The notes: generated from the sequence alone by a model not told the origin. Counted from the stretch's first letter, positions 15,737-34,886 are shown. The stretch: DNA of 64,000 nt from Deinococcus apachensis DSM 19763 (GCF_000381345.1 NZ_KB906401.1:124001-188000), one strand, 5' to 3'. Numbers and translations: made by a program.

Positions 15737-15861
15737 GGCCCCCCGGGCACCGGCCAGCACGTGAAGGACTCATGGAGGCGCCTTTCAGCGGGGTGCCATT
15801 TGAGGCACGCACACTGTGCCTACTTCACCCGCCCTTCTCAGGCGAATTCCAAGGAGTCCAC

Positions 15862-16308
15862 ATGAACAAGACGCTGCTGACCCTGACCCTCATCCTCGCT
15901 GCGCCCGCCGCCCTCGCCACCGCGCCCAGCACGAACTACGTGCAGGTGCAGGACACCAGCTCCACCGGCACGGACGCCAACGACGGCACCGCCGAGCAGG
16001 CGGGCGCGGCAGTCGACCAGGCCGCGCAGAATACCGGTGATGCGGTGGGCAACGCGGCCGACGCCGCGGGCACTACGGTGGACAACGCCACCGACGCGGT
16101 GAACAACGCCGTGGACCCCAACGGCGACGGCGTGGTGGACCAGAACAACAACGGGACGGCGGACACCCGCGAGTTTCCCTGGGGGCTGCTGGGCCTGATC
16201 GGCCTGGCCGGTCTCGCGGGCCGCGGTCGCCGCGAGCCGGTCGTCCACACCCAGACGACGACCACCGGCACGACCACGGGTGCCACGTACTCCAGCGACC
16301 GCCGCTGA
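15862..16308 (+). CDS. Secreted WGxxGxxG-type surface protein
   Basis: 148 aa. A signal peptide (MNKTLLTLTLILAAPAALA) is followed by an Ala/Asp/Asn/Thr-rich low-complexity region with near-repeats of the form DAVGNAADAAGTTVDNATDA, then a hydrophobic glycine-rich segment WGLLGLIGLAGLAGRGRRE and a Thr-rich tail. The WGxxGxxG hydrophobic segment followed by basic residues is the mark of a family of putative C-terminal membrane-anchoring or sorting signals. The D-x-N-x-D-x-x motif (DPNGDGVVDQNNNG) looks like a dockerin-type calcium loop. The ATG has AAGGAG at 15851-15856. A strong terminator follows. Exact role unknown. Confidence 0.8.
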   Translation: MNKTLLTLTLILAAPAALATAPSTNYVQVQDTSSTGTDANDGTAEQAGAAVDQAAQNTGDAVGNAADAAGTTVDNATDAVNNAVDPNGDGVVDQNNNGTADTREFPWGLLGLIGLAGLAGRGRREPVVHTQTTTTGTTTGATYSSDRR

Positions 16309-16322
16309 GCCGCTTCATCAAG

Positions 16323-16353
16323 AAAGGCCCCGCACCTGCTGGCCGGGGCCTTT
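16323..16353. terminator. Bidirectional terminator between the WGxxGxxG gene and a response regulator
   Basis: AAAGGCCCCG (16323-16332) pairs with CGGGGCCTTT (16344-16353) over an 11-base loop. It has A residues before and T residues after the stem, so it can stop transcription from both converging genes. Confidence 0.85.
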
Positions 16354-16372
16354 CTGCTGCCTTCGGGGAACG

Positions 16373-16828
16373 CTATACCCGCGGCGGAAAGCGCACGTAA
16401 GTCATCCAGAAGTCCTCAAAGGCGCGGATGGCCTGGAGGAAGTTGTCGAAACCGACGGGCTTGACCACGTACCCGCTGGCGTGGTGGGCGTACGAGCCGC
16501 GCACGTCGTCGTCCGACTGGCTGGTGGTCAGCATCACGACGGGGATGGTCATCAGGTCGGGGTCGGCCTTGATCTCGGCGAGCACCTCCAGGCCGTTCTT
16601 GCGCGGCATGTTGATGTCGAGCAGGATCACGTCCGGACGCGGCGCCGAGCGGTGCTCGCCCTCGCGGCGCAGGAAGCGCAGCGCCTCCACCCCGTCCCCG
16701 ACCACGTGGACACGGTTGGGCACCCGGGCATCGGCGAACGCCTCCTGGGTGAGCAGCACGTCCGGCTCGCTGTCCTCGACGAGCAGGATTTCGATGTGGG
16801 GACTGGGCAGGGGGTCAGCGGGCGTCAT
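16373..16828 (-). CDS. Single-domain response regulator (Rcp1-like receiver)
   Basis: 151 aa, a receiver domain with no output domain. Acidic pocket E18-D19, phosphoacceptor D71 in ILLDINMPRKNG, T101 and K123 are all in place. The inserted segment after D19 and the sequence ending FWMTYVRFPP match the Rcp1 type, which usually serves bacteriophytochrome or other hybrid-type histidine kinases. No kinase gene is in this window, so the partner is elsewhere. No clear ribosome binding site is visible upstream of the ATG at 16828. It converges on the WGxxGxxG gene through a shared terminator. Confidence 0.9.
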   Translation of the reverse strand: MTPADPLPSPHIEILLVEDSEPDVLLTQEAFADARVPNRVHVVGDGVEALRFLRREGEHRSAPRPDVILLDINMPRKNGLEVLAEIKADPDLMTIPVVMLTTSQSDDDVRGSYAHHASGYVVKPVGFDNFLQAIRAFEDFWMTYVRFPPRV

Positions 16829-17063
16829 GGGTGGGTGGGCTGGGAAGTTGGAAAGGAGGCGGGGATTGGACCGGCGTGGGCGTGAGCGGCGGGGCGGAGG
16901 CGGGTGGCCCGTCTCATGCCGTCGCCGGAGGGACTTCCCGGCAGCTCAGGCCCTGAAACACCCGCCCATGGTACTCGTCCGCCGTGCCGAGGCCATAATC
17001 CCGCGTCCGGCTCACAGATTCGTCACAACCGGCCCGCGGGGAGGCAGCCGGGCGTGGGCGTCC

Positions 17064-17729
17064 TCAGCCGCGCAGGGCGTACCCGACGCCGCGCACCGTC
17101 CGCAGCAGGCCGTAGCCGTCGAGGTCGCGCAGCTTGGCACGCAGGTTCGCCATGTGCACGTCGACCACGTTGCTGCCCTCGGGAAGTCGACCCTGCCAGA
17201 TCTCCTGCCCGATCTCGTGGCGGGAGTACACCCGGCCCGGCTGCCGGATCAGCAGCGCCAGGATGTCGAACTCCTTGGGCGAGAGGCGCAGTTCCTCGGT
17301 CTTGTAGGTCACCAGCCGTTTTTGCGGGTCGAGGGTGAGGTCCCCCATGCTCAGGCTCTCGGAGACACGCTGCCGGAGCTGCACCTTGACCCGGGCGACC
17401 AGTTCGTCGGGGTGAAAGGGCTTGATGAGGTAGTCGTCGGCCCCCAGACCCAGCAGCCGGACCTTCTCGTCCACCGTGTCGCGGGCGGTCAGGACGATGA
17501 TGGGCACGGCGCTGTTCTTGCGAAGACGCTGCACCACGTCGCCGCCGTCGAAGTCTGGCAGGCCGAGGTCGAGCAGGATCAGGTCGGGGTGGTCCTCGCG
17601 CGCGCGGATCAGGCCGTTCATCGCGGAGTCGGCGTGTTCGACGGCGTACCCCGCGTCGGTCAGGTCCATCCGCAGCACGTTGGCGATATCGAGGTCGTCC
17701 TCGATCACGAGAATTCTCTGGGCGCTCAC
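17064..17729 (-). CDS. OmpR-family response regulator (orphan)
   Basis: 221 aa: receiver domain (acidic pair near residues 10-12, phosphoacceptor in LILLDLGLPDFDGG, Lys in LIKPFHPDEL) followed by a winged-helix DNA-binding domain ending VRTVRGVGYALRG-like. Typical two-component transcription factor. No histidine kinase gene adjoins it. The GTG start is set by TATCAT at 17736-17741, 6 bases upstream; no Shine-Dalgarno, so probably leaderless. It diverges from the RNase J gene. The Deinococcus radiation regulator DrRRA belongs to this family, but I cannot claim orthology from memory alone. Confidence 0.93.
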   Translation of the reverse strand: MSAQRILVIEDDLDIANVLRMDLTDAGYAVEHADSAMNGLIRAREDHPDLILLDLGLPDFDGGDVVQRLRKNSAVPIIVLTARDTVDEKVRLLGLGADDYLIKPFHPDELVARVKVQLRQRVSESLSMGDLTLDPQKRLVTYKTEELRLSPKEFDILALLIRQPGRVYSRHEIGQEIWQGRLPEGSNVVDVHMANLRAKLRDLDGYGLLRTVRGVGYALRG

Positions 17730-17988
17730 ATCGACATGATACCCGCCTTCACGCGGGCTTCACACGTTGTCGCCCGTGCGGGTGGGGGCCGCCCTGCCCC
17801 CGCCGGGGCCTGTGCTACCTTGGGTCAACCGCGCTCCGGGCCGCACGCGACCGGGCGACACAATCCGCTTTTCCTGGGCCGCGCCCCTTTCGCGTGGCCG
17901 CATCATTCAAAGCGTACGGCCCCCATTCACCGCCTGATTCGGACAGACCAGCGCAGGAAGCGGGCCGCGTGCGACCGGAGAAAGACCC

Positions 17989-19662
<1,674 letters not shown>

Positions 19663-19677
19663 ACAGATGAAAAGTAG

Positions 19678-19704
19678 AGGGCCGGGGCTGATGCTTCCGG
19701 CCCT
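19678..19704 (+). terminator. Terminator after RNase J
   Basis: AGGGCCGG (19678-19685) pairs with CCGGCCCT (19697-19704) over an 11-base loop; only a short T-rich stretch follows. Confidence 0.6.
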
Positions 19705-19727
19705 TGCTCATTGCGGCGCTTCGGGCG

Positions 19728-19919
19728 TCACTCCTCGATGATGGTCGTGGTCGTCGTAGTGGTCTCGACCACCGGCCGGGCCTCCTCGTGGACCTCGTGC
19801 GTCTCGGTATGGCGCCTGGTTTCCGTCTCGGTTCCTTCCGCATTGGTAACTTCGGTCGTCTCCGAGCGCGTCGTTTCGGACTTGGAGACAGTGGTGTCGG
19901 GGCGGGTGTCGTCTGTCAT
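19728..19919 (-). CDS. Small Thr/Glu-rich protein
   Basis: 63 aa with no known domain, no hydrophobic stretch and no cysteine. One third of the residues are Thr (21) and 13 are Glu; the end is a run of seven Thr before IIEE. It is acidic and probably disordered. It is likely real: AAGGAGG stands 7 bases before the ATG and TACGCT at 19948-19953 is a plausible -10 box. Thr-rich imperfect repeats (SETTRSETTEV, TETETRRHTETHEV) suggest expansion. The secreted protein at 15862-16308 has a similar Thr-rich tail. Candidate roles are a desiccation-type hydrophilin or a stress peptide, without direct support. Confidence 0.65.
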   Translation of the reverse strand: MTDDTRPDTTVSKSETTRSETTEVTNAEGTETETRRHTETHEVHEEARPVVETTTTTTTIIEE

Positions 19920-20311
19920 GCTGAACCTCCTTGGGCTTGGAGCTTTCAGCGTAAGCGGGTCAGGCCCGGCGAGCGATTAGAGGCCAGGCGGGGGGAAACT
20001 TAAGGCAATGGGGAGGAAGCTGTTCTCCCTCTCTCCTCGTGGGAGGGGGTCGGGGTGAGGGGGCAACCGCCGACGCGGGCACCTCACCGCGCCGCGGGGC
20101 GTGCCTGTTCACCCCCTCCCACTCTCCCCCTCAAAGGAGAGGGGCTTTTTTGCCGATCTGTACGGCTTCCTCGTTCAAGAGAGACTGCGTGCATTACTCA
20201 GCCTCTCGAAGGTGAGGAGTTCTGGGGCCACCCCTTCCCCCACTAAGCCAAAAAGGTTAGTCCAGATGCCCGCAACGACTGAGGGGCCAGGCAGGAAAGG
20301 CGTTTAGTCCT
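19920..20311. repeat. Intergenic repeat-like region upstream of clpP
   Basis: No gene is supported in this stretch. At 20028-20066 there is a G/C-rich block of alternating CTCCCTCTCTCC and GGGAGGGGGTCGGGGTGAGG type, and at 20110-20151 its partial inverse, giving an imperfect inverted pair about 120 bases across. Such blocks look like dispersed intergenic elements rather than coding DNA. Confidence 0.5.
20127..20151 (+). terminator. Isolated terminator-like hairpin
   Basis: CCCCTC (20127-20132) pairs with GAGGGG (20139-20144) and is followed by C and six T residues. No plus-strand gene ends nearby, so it may end a transcript from the repeat region or insulate clpP. Confidence 0.6.
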
Positions 20312-20402
20312 CCCAGCACAGCTTTTTCCCCACCCGCCCCGCCTGTTGCACCTCCGCCCCCAGCCGCCCACCACCAATGTGCCCAGCGCAGCTTTGCCCA
20401 CC
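20312..20402 (+). promoter_or_regulatory. Direct repeat upstream of clpP
   Basis: CCCAGCACAGCTTTTTCCCC plus ACC at 20312-20334 recurs as CCCAGCGCAGCTTTGCCCAC plus C at 20382-20402, differing by one base change and a short indel in the T-run. The second copy ends 20 bases before the clpP -10 box GATAAT (20423-20428). Two copies at a promoter suggest a regulator binding site; none I know matches it. Confidence 0.4.
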
Positions 20403-20415
20403 TTCCTTCCGGGGA

Positions 20416-22255
<1,840 letters not shown>

Positions 22256-22278
22256 AAGCGATATAGATTACAGCCCTT

Positions 22279-22328
22279 CCCCGCCCACGTCCTTAGAATC
22301 TGGGGACATCGTGGGCGGGGTGTTTATT
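22279..22328 (+). terminator. Terminator between clpX and lon
   Basis: CCCCGCCCACG (22279-22289) pairs with CGTGGGCGGGG (22310-22320) and is followed by TGTTTATT. The 20-base loop contains TAGAAT, which may be chance or part of a lon promoter. Confidence 0.75.
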
Positions 22329-22424
22329 CTCCGGGAGGGTGCTCCAGGGAGTACGCTCAGGGGAAGGCTCCCCGCATAGGACTCATCTCTTCCCGGGCCA
22401 GGTGCCCGGTGCCAAGGAGCAAGC

Positions 22425-24854
<2,430 letters not shown>

Positions 24855-24873
24855 GCCGCCCTCAGCCATCAGG

Positions 24874-24906
24874 AACGCCTCCGAGAGATCGGAGGCGTTT
24901 CTCTTT
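24874..24906 (+). terminator. Terminator after lon
   Basis: AACGCCTCCGA (24874-24884) pairs perfectly with TCGGAGGCGTT (24889-24899) over GAGA, then TCTCTTT. Confidence 0.88.
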
Positions 24907-24913
24907 GCCGGGC

Positions 24914-26650
<1,737 letters not shown>

Positions 26651-26716
26651 GTCCCAGGGTAATCGGTGAACAGGCTGGAGTGGCGGGAAAAGCCTCGCCA
26701 GAAAGACCCGCGTACC

Positions 26717-27103
26717 TCAGCGGGGGTGAGCAGGGATGGAGGGAACCGCCCTGGGGCGCAGGGTCCAGAGCCAGGCCGCCAGCGCCGTGTTGATCACGAT
26801 GTTGAAGATCGCCGTTTGCAGGGCGTAGTGCCCGACGGCCCACCAGTAGGCGTTGACTGCGGCGTTGAGCAACATGCCCAGGACGACCAGGCCCGTCAGG
26901 GGAGCATACCGCTCGTCATCCCGGGCGAAGACCCAGTACATCACCCCCGTAATCAGCAGCACCCCGCCATACTCGGACGCCAGGCCCCAGTTCGTGAGAT
27001 TGAGCGCGAACACGCGGTCGGCGAGGACGGGAAACAACAGGGTGATGCCCGCGAGGATGAGCCAGACAGACGCGACGCGGAATGCCAACGGCCGGGAGTG
27101 CAT
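26717..27103 (-). CDS. Small four-helix membrane protein
   Basis: 128 aa with four hydrophobic helices (about residues 8-26, 42-58, 70-88 and 94-114). No family I can name; [29 protein letters not shown] spacing resembles small uncharacterised membrane proteins of actinobacteria and deinococci. The ATG at 27103 is chosen because the frame upstream is not protein-like, and AAAGGCAGG stands about 8 bases before it. It lies between the two malic enzyme genes on the same strand, with 66 bases after copy 1's start side and 131 to copy 2, so it may be transcribed with them, but a malate-related role is only a guess. Confidence 0.7.
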   Translation of the reverse strand: MHSRPLAFRVASVWLILAGITLLFPVLADRVFALNLTNWGLASEYGGVLLITGVMYWVFARDDERYAPLTGLVVLGMLLNAAVNAYWWAVGHYALQTAIFNIVINTALAAWLWTLRPRAVPSIPAHPR

Positions 27104-27234
27104 GGTTGGACCTGCCTTTCCTGGGGGGACGAACGGCCAGACCAACGGCAAGAAGACGCAGAGTTGTTGAATGCCGTCCCCATCGTAACCCGCCGTGGCT
27201 GGCCGGGGGCAACCCGTCACACAGGGGCGCCACC

Positions 27235-28983
<1,749 letters not shown>

Positions 28984-29061
28984 AACCGGAGAAGTCTAGC
29001 TCGGCCGCGCTGAACGCGGTTCAGGCACACAACGCACGAAAGGCCGGGCGTGAACAGGTGG

Positions 29062-29886
29062 CTAGGAAGTGAACGCGCCTCCCCGAGTGCGCCGCCGTGC
29101 CCACCATGTTGTTCCGGCCACAGCGAGGGCGGCCAGGCCCGCCGCGACCCCTACCGGCGGATTCGGTTCGACCACTGCGTTCTGCACCGCTACCCCGATC
29201 AATCCCCAGATCGCCGCCGCACCGTAGGCAAGGGGTCCACCCGTGCGCCGGGCAACGAAGGAGGCGAGGCCCCCGGCTGCCGCCAGCATGAGCACGGCCC
29301 AGGGCGTCACACCCAGTCCCAGTGGCGTGTTGACCCCCGACGCTTTCAGGCTGGCGGCCGTGTTGGCGACTGTCGCCAGCGTCACGTACCCCGCGTAGAG
29401 GGCCAGCGGGCTGACGGTGAGCAGGTGGTCCGCCCGCGTCCGGGCCAGGCGGCTCGCCCTCAGGAGGGCCACGAGCAGGCTGCCGAACATGGCAAAGATC
29501 ATGGCCACCGTTCCCCAGGTGACCCAGGGCGGGGGAAAGCCAGCGGCGAGCGCCCACAGGGTCGAGGCTCCGAAGGCAGCCGCCGCATATGGCCCGACCC
29601 GGCGGTGCAGTTCCCGCCCACGCTGCCCGGGCAGGAGCCCGTACACGGCGTAGGCCAGACTGGAGACATAGATCGGACCCCAGATCGCGAAGGTGTACAG
29701 GGCGGGCACGACGGGGGGATCATCCCCACGCTGCGAGAGGTCGGCCCCCCCGCCGCTGAAGGAAAACTGCCAGACGATGGCCCCCACCTGGGCGGCGGCC
29801 AGCCCCAGCGTCAGCCCCGGCAGGACGCGGCCGGGGGGCCGCGGGAGATCTCGGGACGGGGTGGGCAGCGCGGCCTGGGTGGACAT
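29062..29886 (-). CDS. Multi-pass membrane protein, TspO/MBR-like
   Basis: 274 aa with about eight hydrophobic helices. The segment YTFAIWGPIYVSSLAYAVYG and the tryptophans in later helices resemble the tryptophan-rich sensory protein (TspO/MBR) family, but that family has five helices and about 160 residues, so this is a longer relative. TspO proteins bind porphyrins and cholesterol-like ligands; activity here is unproven. The ATG at 29886 has GGAG about 7 bases upstream; the frame before it is not protein-like. It stands alone, ending 79 bases before the malic enzyme gene's start region. Confidence 0.6.
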   Translation of the reverse strand: MSTQAALPTPSRDLPRPPGRVLPGLTLGLAAAQVGAIVWQFSFSGGGADLSQRGDDPPVVPALYTFAIWGPIYVSSLAYAVYGLLPGQRGRELHRRVGPYAAAAFGASTLWALAAGFPPPWVTWGTVAMIFAMFGSLLVALLRASRLARTRADHLLTVSPLALYAGYVTLATVANTAASLKASGVNTPLGLGVTPWAVLMLAAAGGLASFVARRTGGPLAYGAAAIWGLIGVAVQNAVVEPNPPVGVAAGLAALAVAGTTWWARRRTRGGAFTS

Positions 29887-29963
29887 GGGGAGTCTCCGGG
29901 GCAGGAGCAGTCCTGGCCTGCCCCCAGTGTGCGCCTTCCCCCGTGGGCCACCCGCACCCTTTC

Positions 29964-30410
29964 CTACAGAGTGACGTGGTCCCCGGAATTTCCACCCGTC
30001 CGCGCCGCCCACCGCTGCCGCAGCCGCTCGAAGTTCGCGTCGATCCTCGCCTGCGGCAGCGCCATCTGCCCGGTCGTGCCGTGCCCGATCTCATCGCCAA
30101 GTTCCGAAACCGCGCGCAGAGAGCAGAGAAGGCGGCGGCCCTCCATCCGCTCGAAGGTGGCGGTCACGGTGACGGTCATGCCGGGCAGCGCCGAGGCCGT
30201 ATGCGTGACCTGCACCTCGGTGCCGATGCCGCCCTCGCCGTCCTCCAGGAAGGGGAGGATGATCTTGCGGCCCGCCTCCTCGAAGTGGCGGGCCATCCAG
30301 TACGTCGCGTACACGGGATGCACCGCGCCGAGTTCCCCGAAATTCACGGTCATCTCGTCGGTGACCAAGACGGTGAGGGTCTGGGTGAAGCCGGGCGGGA
30401 TGGGGCGCAT
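29964..30410 (-). CDS. FlK-like hotdog thioesterase
   Basis: 148 aa. The hotdog fold is indicated by the spacing of Thr in PVYATYW, Glu in RHFEEAGRK and His in [15 protein letters not shown], the arrangement of the catalytic triad in fluoroacetyl-CoA thioesterase and relatives. It probably hydrolyses a small acyl-CoA; fluoroacetyl-CoA specificity should not be assumed. The start at 30410 is fixed by TACCTT at 30417-30422, 6 bases upstream on the minus strand, with no ribosome binding site (leaderless). It diverges from the YihY gene, which has a matching leaderless start 95 bases away. Confidence 0.8.
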   Translation of the reverse strand: MRPIPPGFTQTLTVLVTDEMTVNFGELGAVHPVYATYWMARHFEEAGRKIILPFLEDGEGGIGTEVQVTHTASALPGMTVTVTATFERMEGRRLLCSLRAVSELGDEIGHGTTGQMALPQARIDANFERLRQRWAARTGGNSGDHVTL

Positions 30411-30416
30411 GGGGGC

Positions 30417-30498
30417 AAGGTAGCAGGCCGCCCTCTTCATCCGTGAAGGAAACACCGGGCCGGGCTGGGCCGGAGCTGTGGTCAGGCCCTCCTACACT
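30417..30498. promoter_or_regulatory. Divergent leaderless promoters (thioesterase / YihY)
   Basis: TACCTT (minus strand, 30417-30422) serves the thioesterase and TACACT (plus strand, 30493-30498) serves the YihY gene; each is exactly 6 bases before its start codon. Confidence 0.65.
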
Positions 30499-30504
30499 GA
30501 CCGC

Positions 30505-31701
<1,197 letters not shown>

Positions 31702-31743
31702 GGGCAGGACGCGGGCCTCACAACCTCCCGCGCCCCGCGCGCC

Positions 31744-32466
31744 CTACAGCCCCGTCACCGGGTAGGGCAGCGTCCCCTCGTAGATCGCGCGGCCCACGAT
31801 GGCGCCGTGAATGCCCTCCTCGGCCAGCAGGCGCACGTCATCCAGGTTCGCCACGCCGCCGCCCACGATCAGGGTGTTCGTCCAGAGCTGGCGCACCTGC
31901 CGCATCAATTCGCGGTTCAGGCCCTTCAGGGTGCCGTCGCGGGTCACGTCCGTAAAGATCAAGGTTTCCAGCCCCGCCTCGGCCAGCGTGGGGGTGAGTT
32001 CGGCCACGCTGACGCCGCTGCCCTCGGCCCAGCCGTGCGTGGCGACCTCCAGGCCGCGCGCGTCGAGGCTCACGACCACCCGCTCGGAACTGTGGGCGGC
32101 GATCAGGTCCTGCACCAGCTCCGGGCTTTTCACGGCGGCGGTGCCGATCACCACCCGCTCCACCCCCGCCTGGAGCAGTTCTTCCGCCGCGGCCCGGTCC
32201 CGGATGCCGCCTCCGACCTCGACTGGGACCTCCAGCTCGGCGGTGATCCGGCGGATGACTTCCCGGTTCTGCCCTCGCCTCGTCGCGGCGTCGAGGTCCA
32301 CCAGGTGGATCAGCCCGGCGCCCAGCCGGACCCAGTGTCGGGCGGCTTCCAGCGGGGACTCGAAGTACACCGTCTCGCGGTCGGGGTCCCCCTCGTACAG
32401 CCGGACGGCGCGGCCCGACTGGATGTCCACGCAGGGGATGATCTGGGGGAGGGGGGCGGCAGTCAT
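31744..32466 (-). CDS. hisA: Phosphoribosylformimino-AICAR-phosphate isomerase HisA
   Basis: 240 aa TIM-barrel enzyme of histidine synthesis that isomerises ProFAR to PRFAR. The catalytic base is D14 in [15 protein letters not shown] and the acid is the Asp in [12 protein letters not shown]; both phosphate-binding halves (VEVGGGIR and [10 protein letters not shown]) are present. No other his genes lie in the window, so the pathway is scattered. The ATG at 32466 has TATCCT at 32473-32478, 6 bases upstream, a leaderless start. It shares a 40-base divergent promoter region with the glycosyltransferase gene. Confidence 0.95.
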   Translation of the reverse strand: MTAAPLPQIIPCVDIQSGRAVRLYEGDPDRETVYFESPLEAARHWVRLGAGLIHLVDLDAATRRGQNREVIRRITAELEVPVEVGGGIRDRAAAEELLQAGVERVVIGTAAVKSPELVQDLIAAHSSERVVVSLDARGLEVATHGWAEGSGVSVAELTPTLAEAGLETLIFTDVTRDGTLKGLNRELMRQVRQLWTNTLIVGGGVANLDDVRLLAEEGIHGAIVGRAIYEGTLPYPVTGL

Positions 32467-32472
32467 GCGGGC

Positions 32473-32496
32473 AGGATAACGGCCAGCGGGTACACT
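32473..32496. promoter_or_regulatory. Divergent promoters (hisA / glycosyltransferase)
   Basis: TATCCT on the minus strand (32473-32478) is 6 bases from the hisA start, and TACACT on the plus strand (32491-32496) is 9 bases from the glycosyltransferase GTG. Only 39 bases separate the two start codons. Confidence 0.65.
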
Positions 32497-32505
32497 CCGG
32501 GGGTC

Positions 32506-33681
32506 GTGCGTATCGGGATCGTTACCGCCACCTACCTCCCGTCCCGGAACGGCGTCGCCACGAGTACCGCGCTGTACGCCCGCGGCCTGCGCGAGCGGGG
32601 CCACGAGGTCCGCATCTTCGCCCCGCGCCACCCCCTGGCCCCGGAGCAGGAGGAGGGCGTGTACCGCCTCAACTCGTCCTTCGCGGGGGCGCGGGCGCTC
32701 GGGGCTCCCGCTGACTACCCGGTGATGCTGGCCCCCGGGCCGCTCCTGACCGCGCGGCTGCCGCTGCGGGACCTCGACGTCCTGCACACCATGCACCCCT
32801 TCCTGGCAGGGAGGCTGGCGCTGACCTGGTCGCGGCTGGCGAACGCCCCGGTGGTGTTCACCGCACACACCCAGTACGACCAGTACCTGCACTACACCCC
32901 GATGCCCAGACGGGTGGGCCGCGCGATGCTGCGCCCGCACATCTCGGCCTTCGCCCGGCGGGTGGACACCGTGCTGGCCCCCGGCCACGCGATGGAGATG
33001 ATGCTGCGAGAGTACGGCTTCGGCGGCGAGGTGGGGCTGTTTCCGAACCCGGTGGACCTGGCCGCGTTTCGGAACGTACGGGGGGAGGACGTCCGCGCCG
33101 AGTACGGCGTGCCGCAGGACGTGCCCCTCGTGATGTACCTGGGCCGCCTGGCGCCCGAGAAGAATCTGGACGTGCTGCTGCGCGCCTTTGCCCAGGCGCA
33201 GGCCTCGCGCCCGGAGCTGCGCCTGCTGGTGGTCGGGGACGGCCCCAGCCGGTTGGAGGCACAGGAGGGGGCGCCGCGGGGCGTCACCTTCACCGGCCCG
33301 GTCCCCTACGCCCGGGTGCCGGAAGCCCTGGCCGCCGCCGACGCCTTTCTCACCGCCAGCACCTCGGAAGTGCTTCCCATGAGCATGATCGAGGCGCTGG
33401 CCGCCGGTGCGCCCCTGGTCGCCGCCCGCAGCCCCGCCGCCCTCGATCTGGTGCAGGAGGGCGTGAACGGCACGGTAACGGACACCTCGCCGGAGGGTCT
33501 GGCCGCCGGACTGCTGGATGTGCTGGACCCCGCGCGCCTGCCCGCTTTCCAGGCCGGGGCACGGGCCAGCGCCGTGCAGTACGACCTGTCCACCCGGGCC
33601 GCCGCGCTGGAGGAGGTTTACGTGCGGACGGTGGCGCGGGGCCGGACGCGGAGTCGCTTCTGGACGGGGAGGATCCTGTGA
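32506..33681 (+). CDS. GT4-family glycosyltransferase
   Basis: 391 aa GT-B fold. N-terminal domain opens [19 protein letters not shown]; the C-terminal nucleotide-sugar domain contains [25 protein letters not shown], and the retaining E-x7-E motif in [17 protein letters not shown]. It resembles the alpha-monoglucosyl/mannosyl transferases that decorate diacylglycerol or phosphatidylinositol, so membrane glycolipid synthesis is likely; Deinococcus membranes are rich in glycolipids. The GTG start is chosen from the protein N terminus and the TACACT box upstream. A terminator lies about 270 bases downstream. Confidence 0.88.
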   Translation: MRIGIVTATYLPSRNGVATSTALYARGLRERGHEVRIFAPRHPLAPEQEEGVYRLNSSFAGARALGAPADYPVMLAPGPLLTARLPLRDLDVLHTMHPFLAGRLALTWSRLANAPVVFTAHTQYDQYLHYTPMPRRVGRAMLRPHISAFARRVDTVLAPGHAMEMMLREYGFGGEVGLFPNPVDLAAFRNVRGEDVRAEYGVPQDVPLVMYLGRLAPEKNLDVLLRAFAQAQASRPELRLLVVGDGPSRLEAQEGAPRGVTFTGPVPYARVPEALAAADAFLTASTSEVLPMSMIEALAAGAPLVAARSPAALDLVQEGVNGTVTDTSPEGLAAGLLDVLDPARLPAFQAGARASAVQYDLSTRAAALEEVYVRTVARGRTRSRFWTGRIL

Positions 33682-33935
33682 TGTCGGGGCAGGTCGCTCA
33701 CCGGGCCTGAGCCGCCGCGCCGTTCCGGATGCGGGGGCAAAGAACAACCCGGGGGACCACACAAGGAAAATGTTCCAGAGAGGCACCTATGTCGGGGGAT
33801 CGAAAACAGGCACTCGCCGCCCGACCGGCAAGGAGGGCTTCCCCTTGCCCAGCGCCCAGACCTCCGTCACAATGGCAGTATTTCCAGGGAGCCTCTTCGC
33901 GTGATTCGTTAACCCCTCCATCGCCGTCAACCTGG
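33682..33935. other. Intergenic region without a supported gene
   Basis: About 250 bases between the glycosyltransferase gene and the terminator at 33936. Short frames here have no start signals or protein-like composition. Confidence 0.5.
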
Positions 33936-33960
33936 CCCTCCCCGCCTGGAGGGGCGTTTT
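33936..33960 (+). terminator. Terminator upstream of the kinase gene
   Basis: CCCTCC (33936-33941) pairs with GGAGGG (33948-33953), then GCGTTTT. It insulates the kinase gene from upstream transcription. Confidence 0.6.
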
Positions 33961-33983
33961 GACCTGTGAATGGAGGGGACGTC

Positions 33984-34886
33984 ATGTCGTCACCGGCTCT
34001 GCCCCAGCGCTATCTGGACCGTATTCAGGCCCATTTTCCCGAGCTGGCCCCGCGCCAACTGGAGTTCAACCAGGACGGGCTCGTCAACGACGTGATCATC
34101 GTCAATGGCGATCTCGTCTGCCGCTTTCCCAAACATGACTGGGCGCTCGCCCTGCTGCGCCAGGAGGCCCGGGTGCTGGACCTGGCCCGGCACCACGTGA
34201 CCGTGCCGGTCCCCCGGTTCGAGGTGCTGGAGGAGGATTTCGCGGCCTACCGCTTCCTGCCCGGCGAGCCGCTGACCCGAACACGGCTGTTCCGTCTCCC
34301 CGGGCCAGTGCGGCGAGCCGTCCTGTCCGAACTGCTGACCTTTCTGCGGCAGCTTCACGGTCTTCCCCGGCACGAGGTGGAGGCGGCGGGGATCGGCCCC
34401 TCGGACGCCGAGCGCACCCGGGAGGACTGGCTGGCCTTTGCCGAGCAGGTGGAAGACTGCCTCTTTCCCCTGCTGATGCGTCACCAGCGCGGGGCATTCC
34501 TTGACCTCTTCGAGCCGGTGCGGGAGGGCAGTCTCGACCTGGAGTACACGCCCCGGCTGATTCACGGGGACCTGGGGGTGTATCACGCGCTGCTCGACCC
34601 CCATGCGGGGCGGCTTTCCGGCATCATCGACTTCGGCACGGCCGGGCTGGGCGATCCCGCCACCGACCTGGCCGTGCTTCTCGGCAACTACGGCGAGACC
34701 CCGGTGACCGAAGGGCTGGTCACCTATCCCGAACTGGGGGAACACCTCGACCGCGCCCGCTTCTGGCTGGGCACCCTGGAGTGGCAGTGGGCGCTAACGG
34801 GCGTGGCGGGTGGCCGCGCCGAGTTCGCCCTGGCCCACCTCGGTGGTGCGCGCGACGTCCTTCCCATCGGCTTCCCCCGGAGCTGA
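33984..34886 (+). CDS. Aminoglycoside-phosphotransferase-like small-molecule kinase
   Basis: 300 aa, APH/choline-kinase fold. The catalytic loop reads LIHGDLGVYHALLD (the usual metal-binding Asn is His) and the magnesium motif is GIIDFGTAGLGDPATDLA. The substrate could be an aminoglycoside, a macrolide or a housekeeping metabolite; resistance cannot be inferred. The ATG at 33984 is chosen because GGAGGGG at 33972-33978 is correctly spaced; the GTG at 33966 in the same frame would place this site inside the gene. A bidirectional terminator follows. Two other kinases of the same superfamily are in the window (38772 and 60651). Confidence 0.83.
   Translation: MSSPALPQRYLDRIQAHFPELAPRQLEFNQDGLVNDVIIVNGDLVCRFPKHDWALALLRQEARVLDLARHHVTVPVPRFEVLEEDFAAYRFLPGEPLTRTRLFRLPGPVRRAVLSELLTFLRQLHGLPRHEVEAAGIGPSDAERTREDWLAFAEQVEDCLFPLLMRHQRGAFLDLFEPVREGSLDLEYTPRLIHGDLGVYHALLDPHAGRLSGIIDFGTAGLGDPATDLAVLLGNYGETPVTEGLVTYPELGEHLDRARFWLGTLEWQWALTGVAGGRAEFALAHLGGARDVLPIGFPRS

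Noticed and set aside
22294..22299. TAGAAT as lon promoter
   Set aside because: It sits in the loop of the clpX terminator with no -35 at proper distance; cannot be separated from chance.
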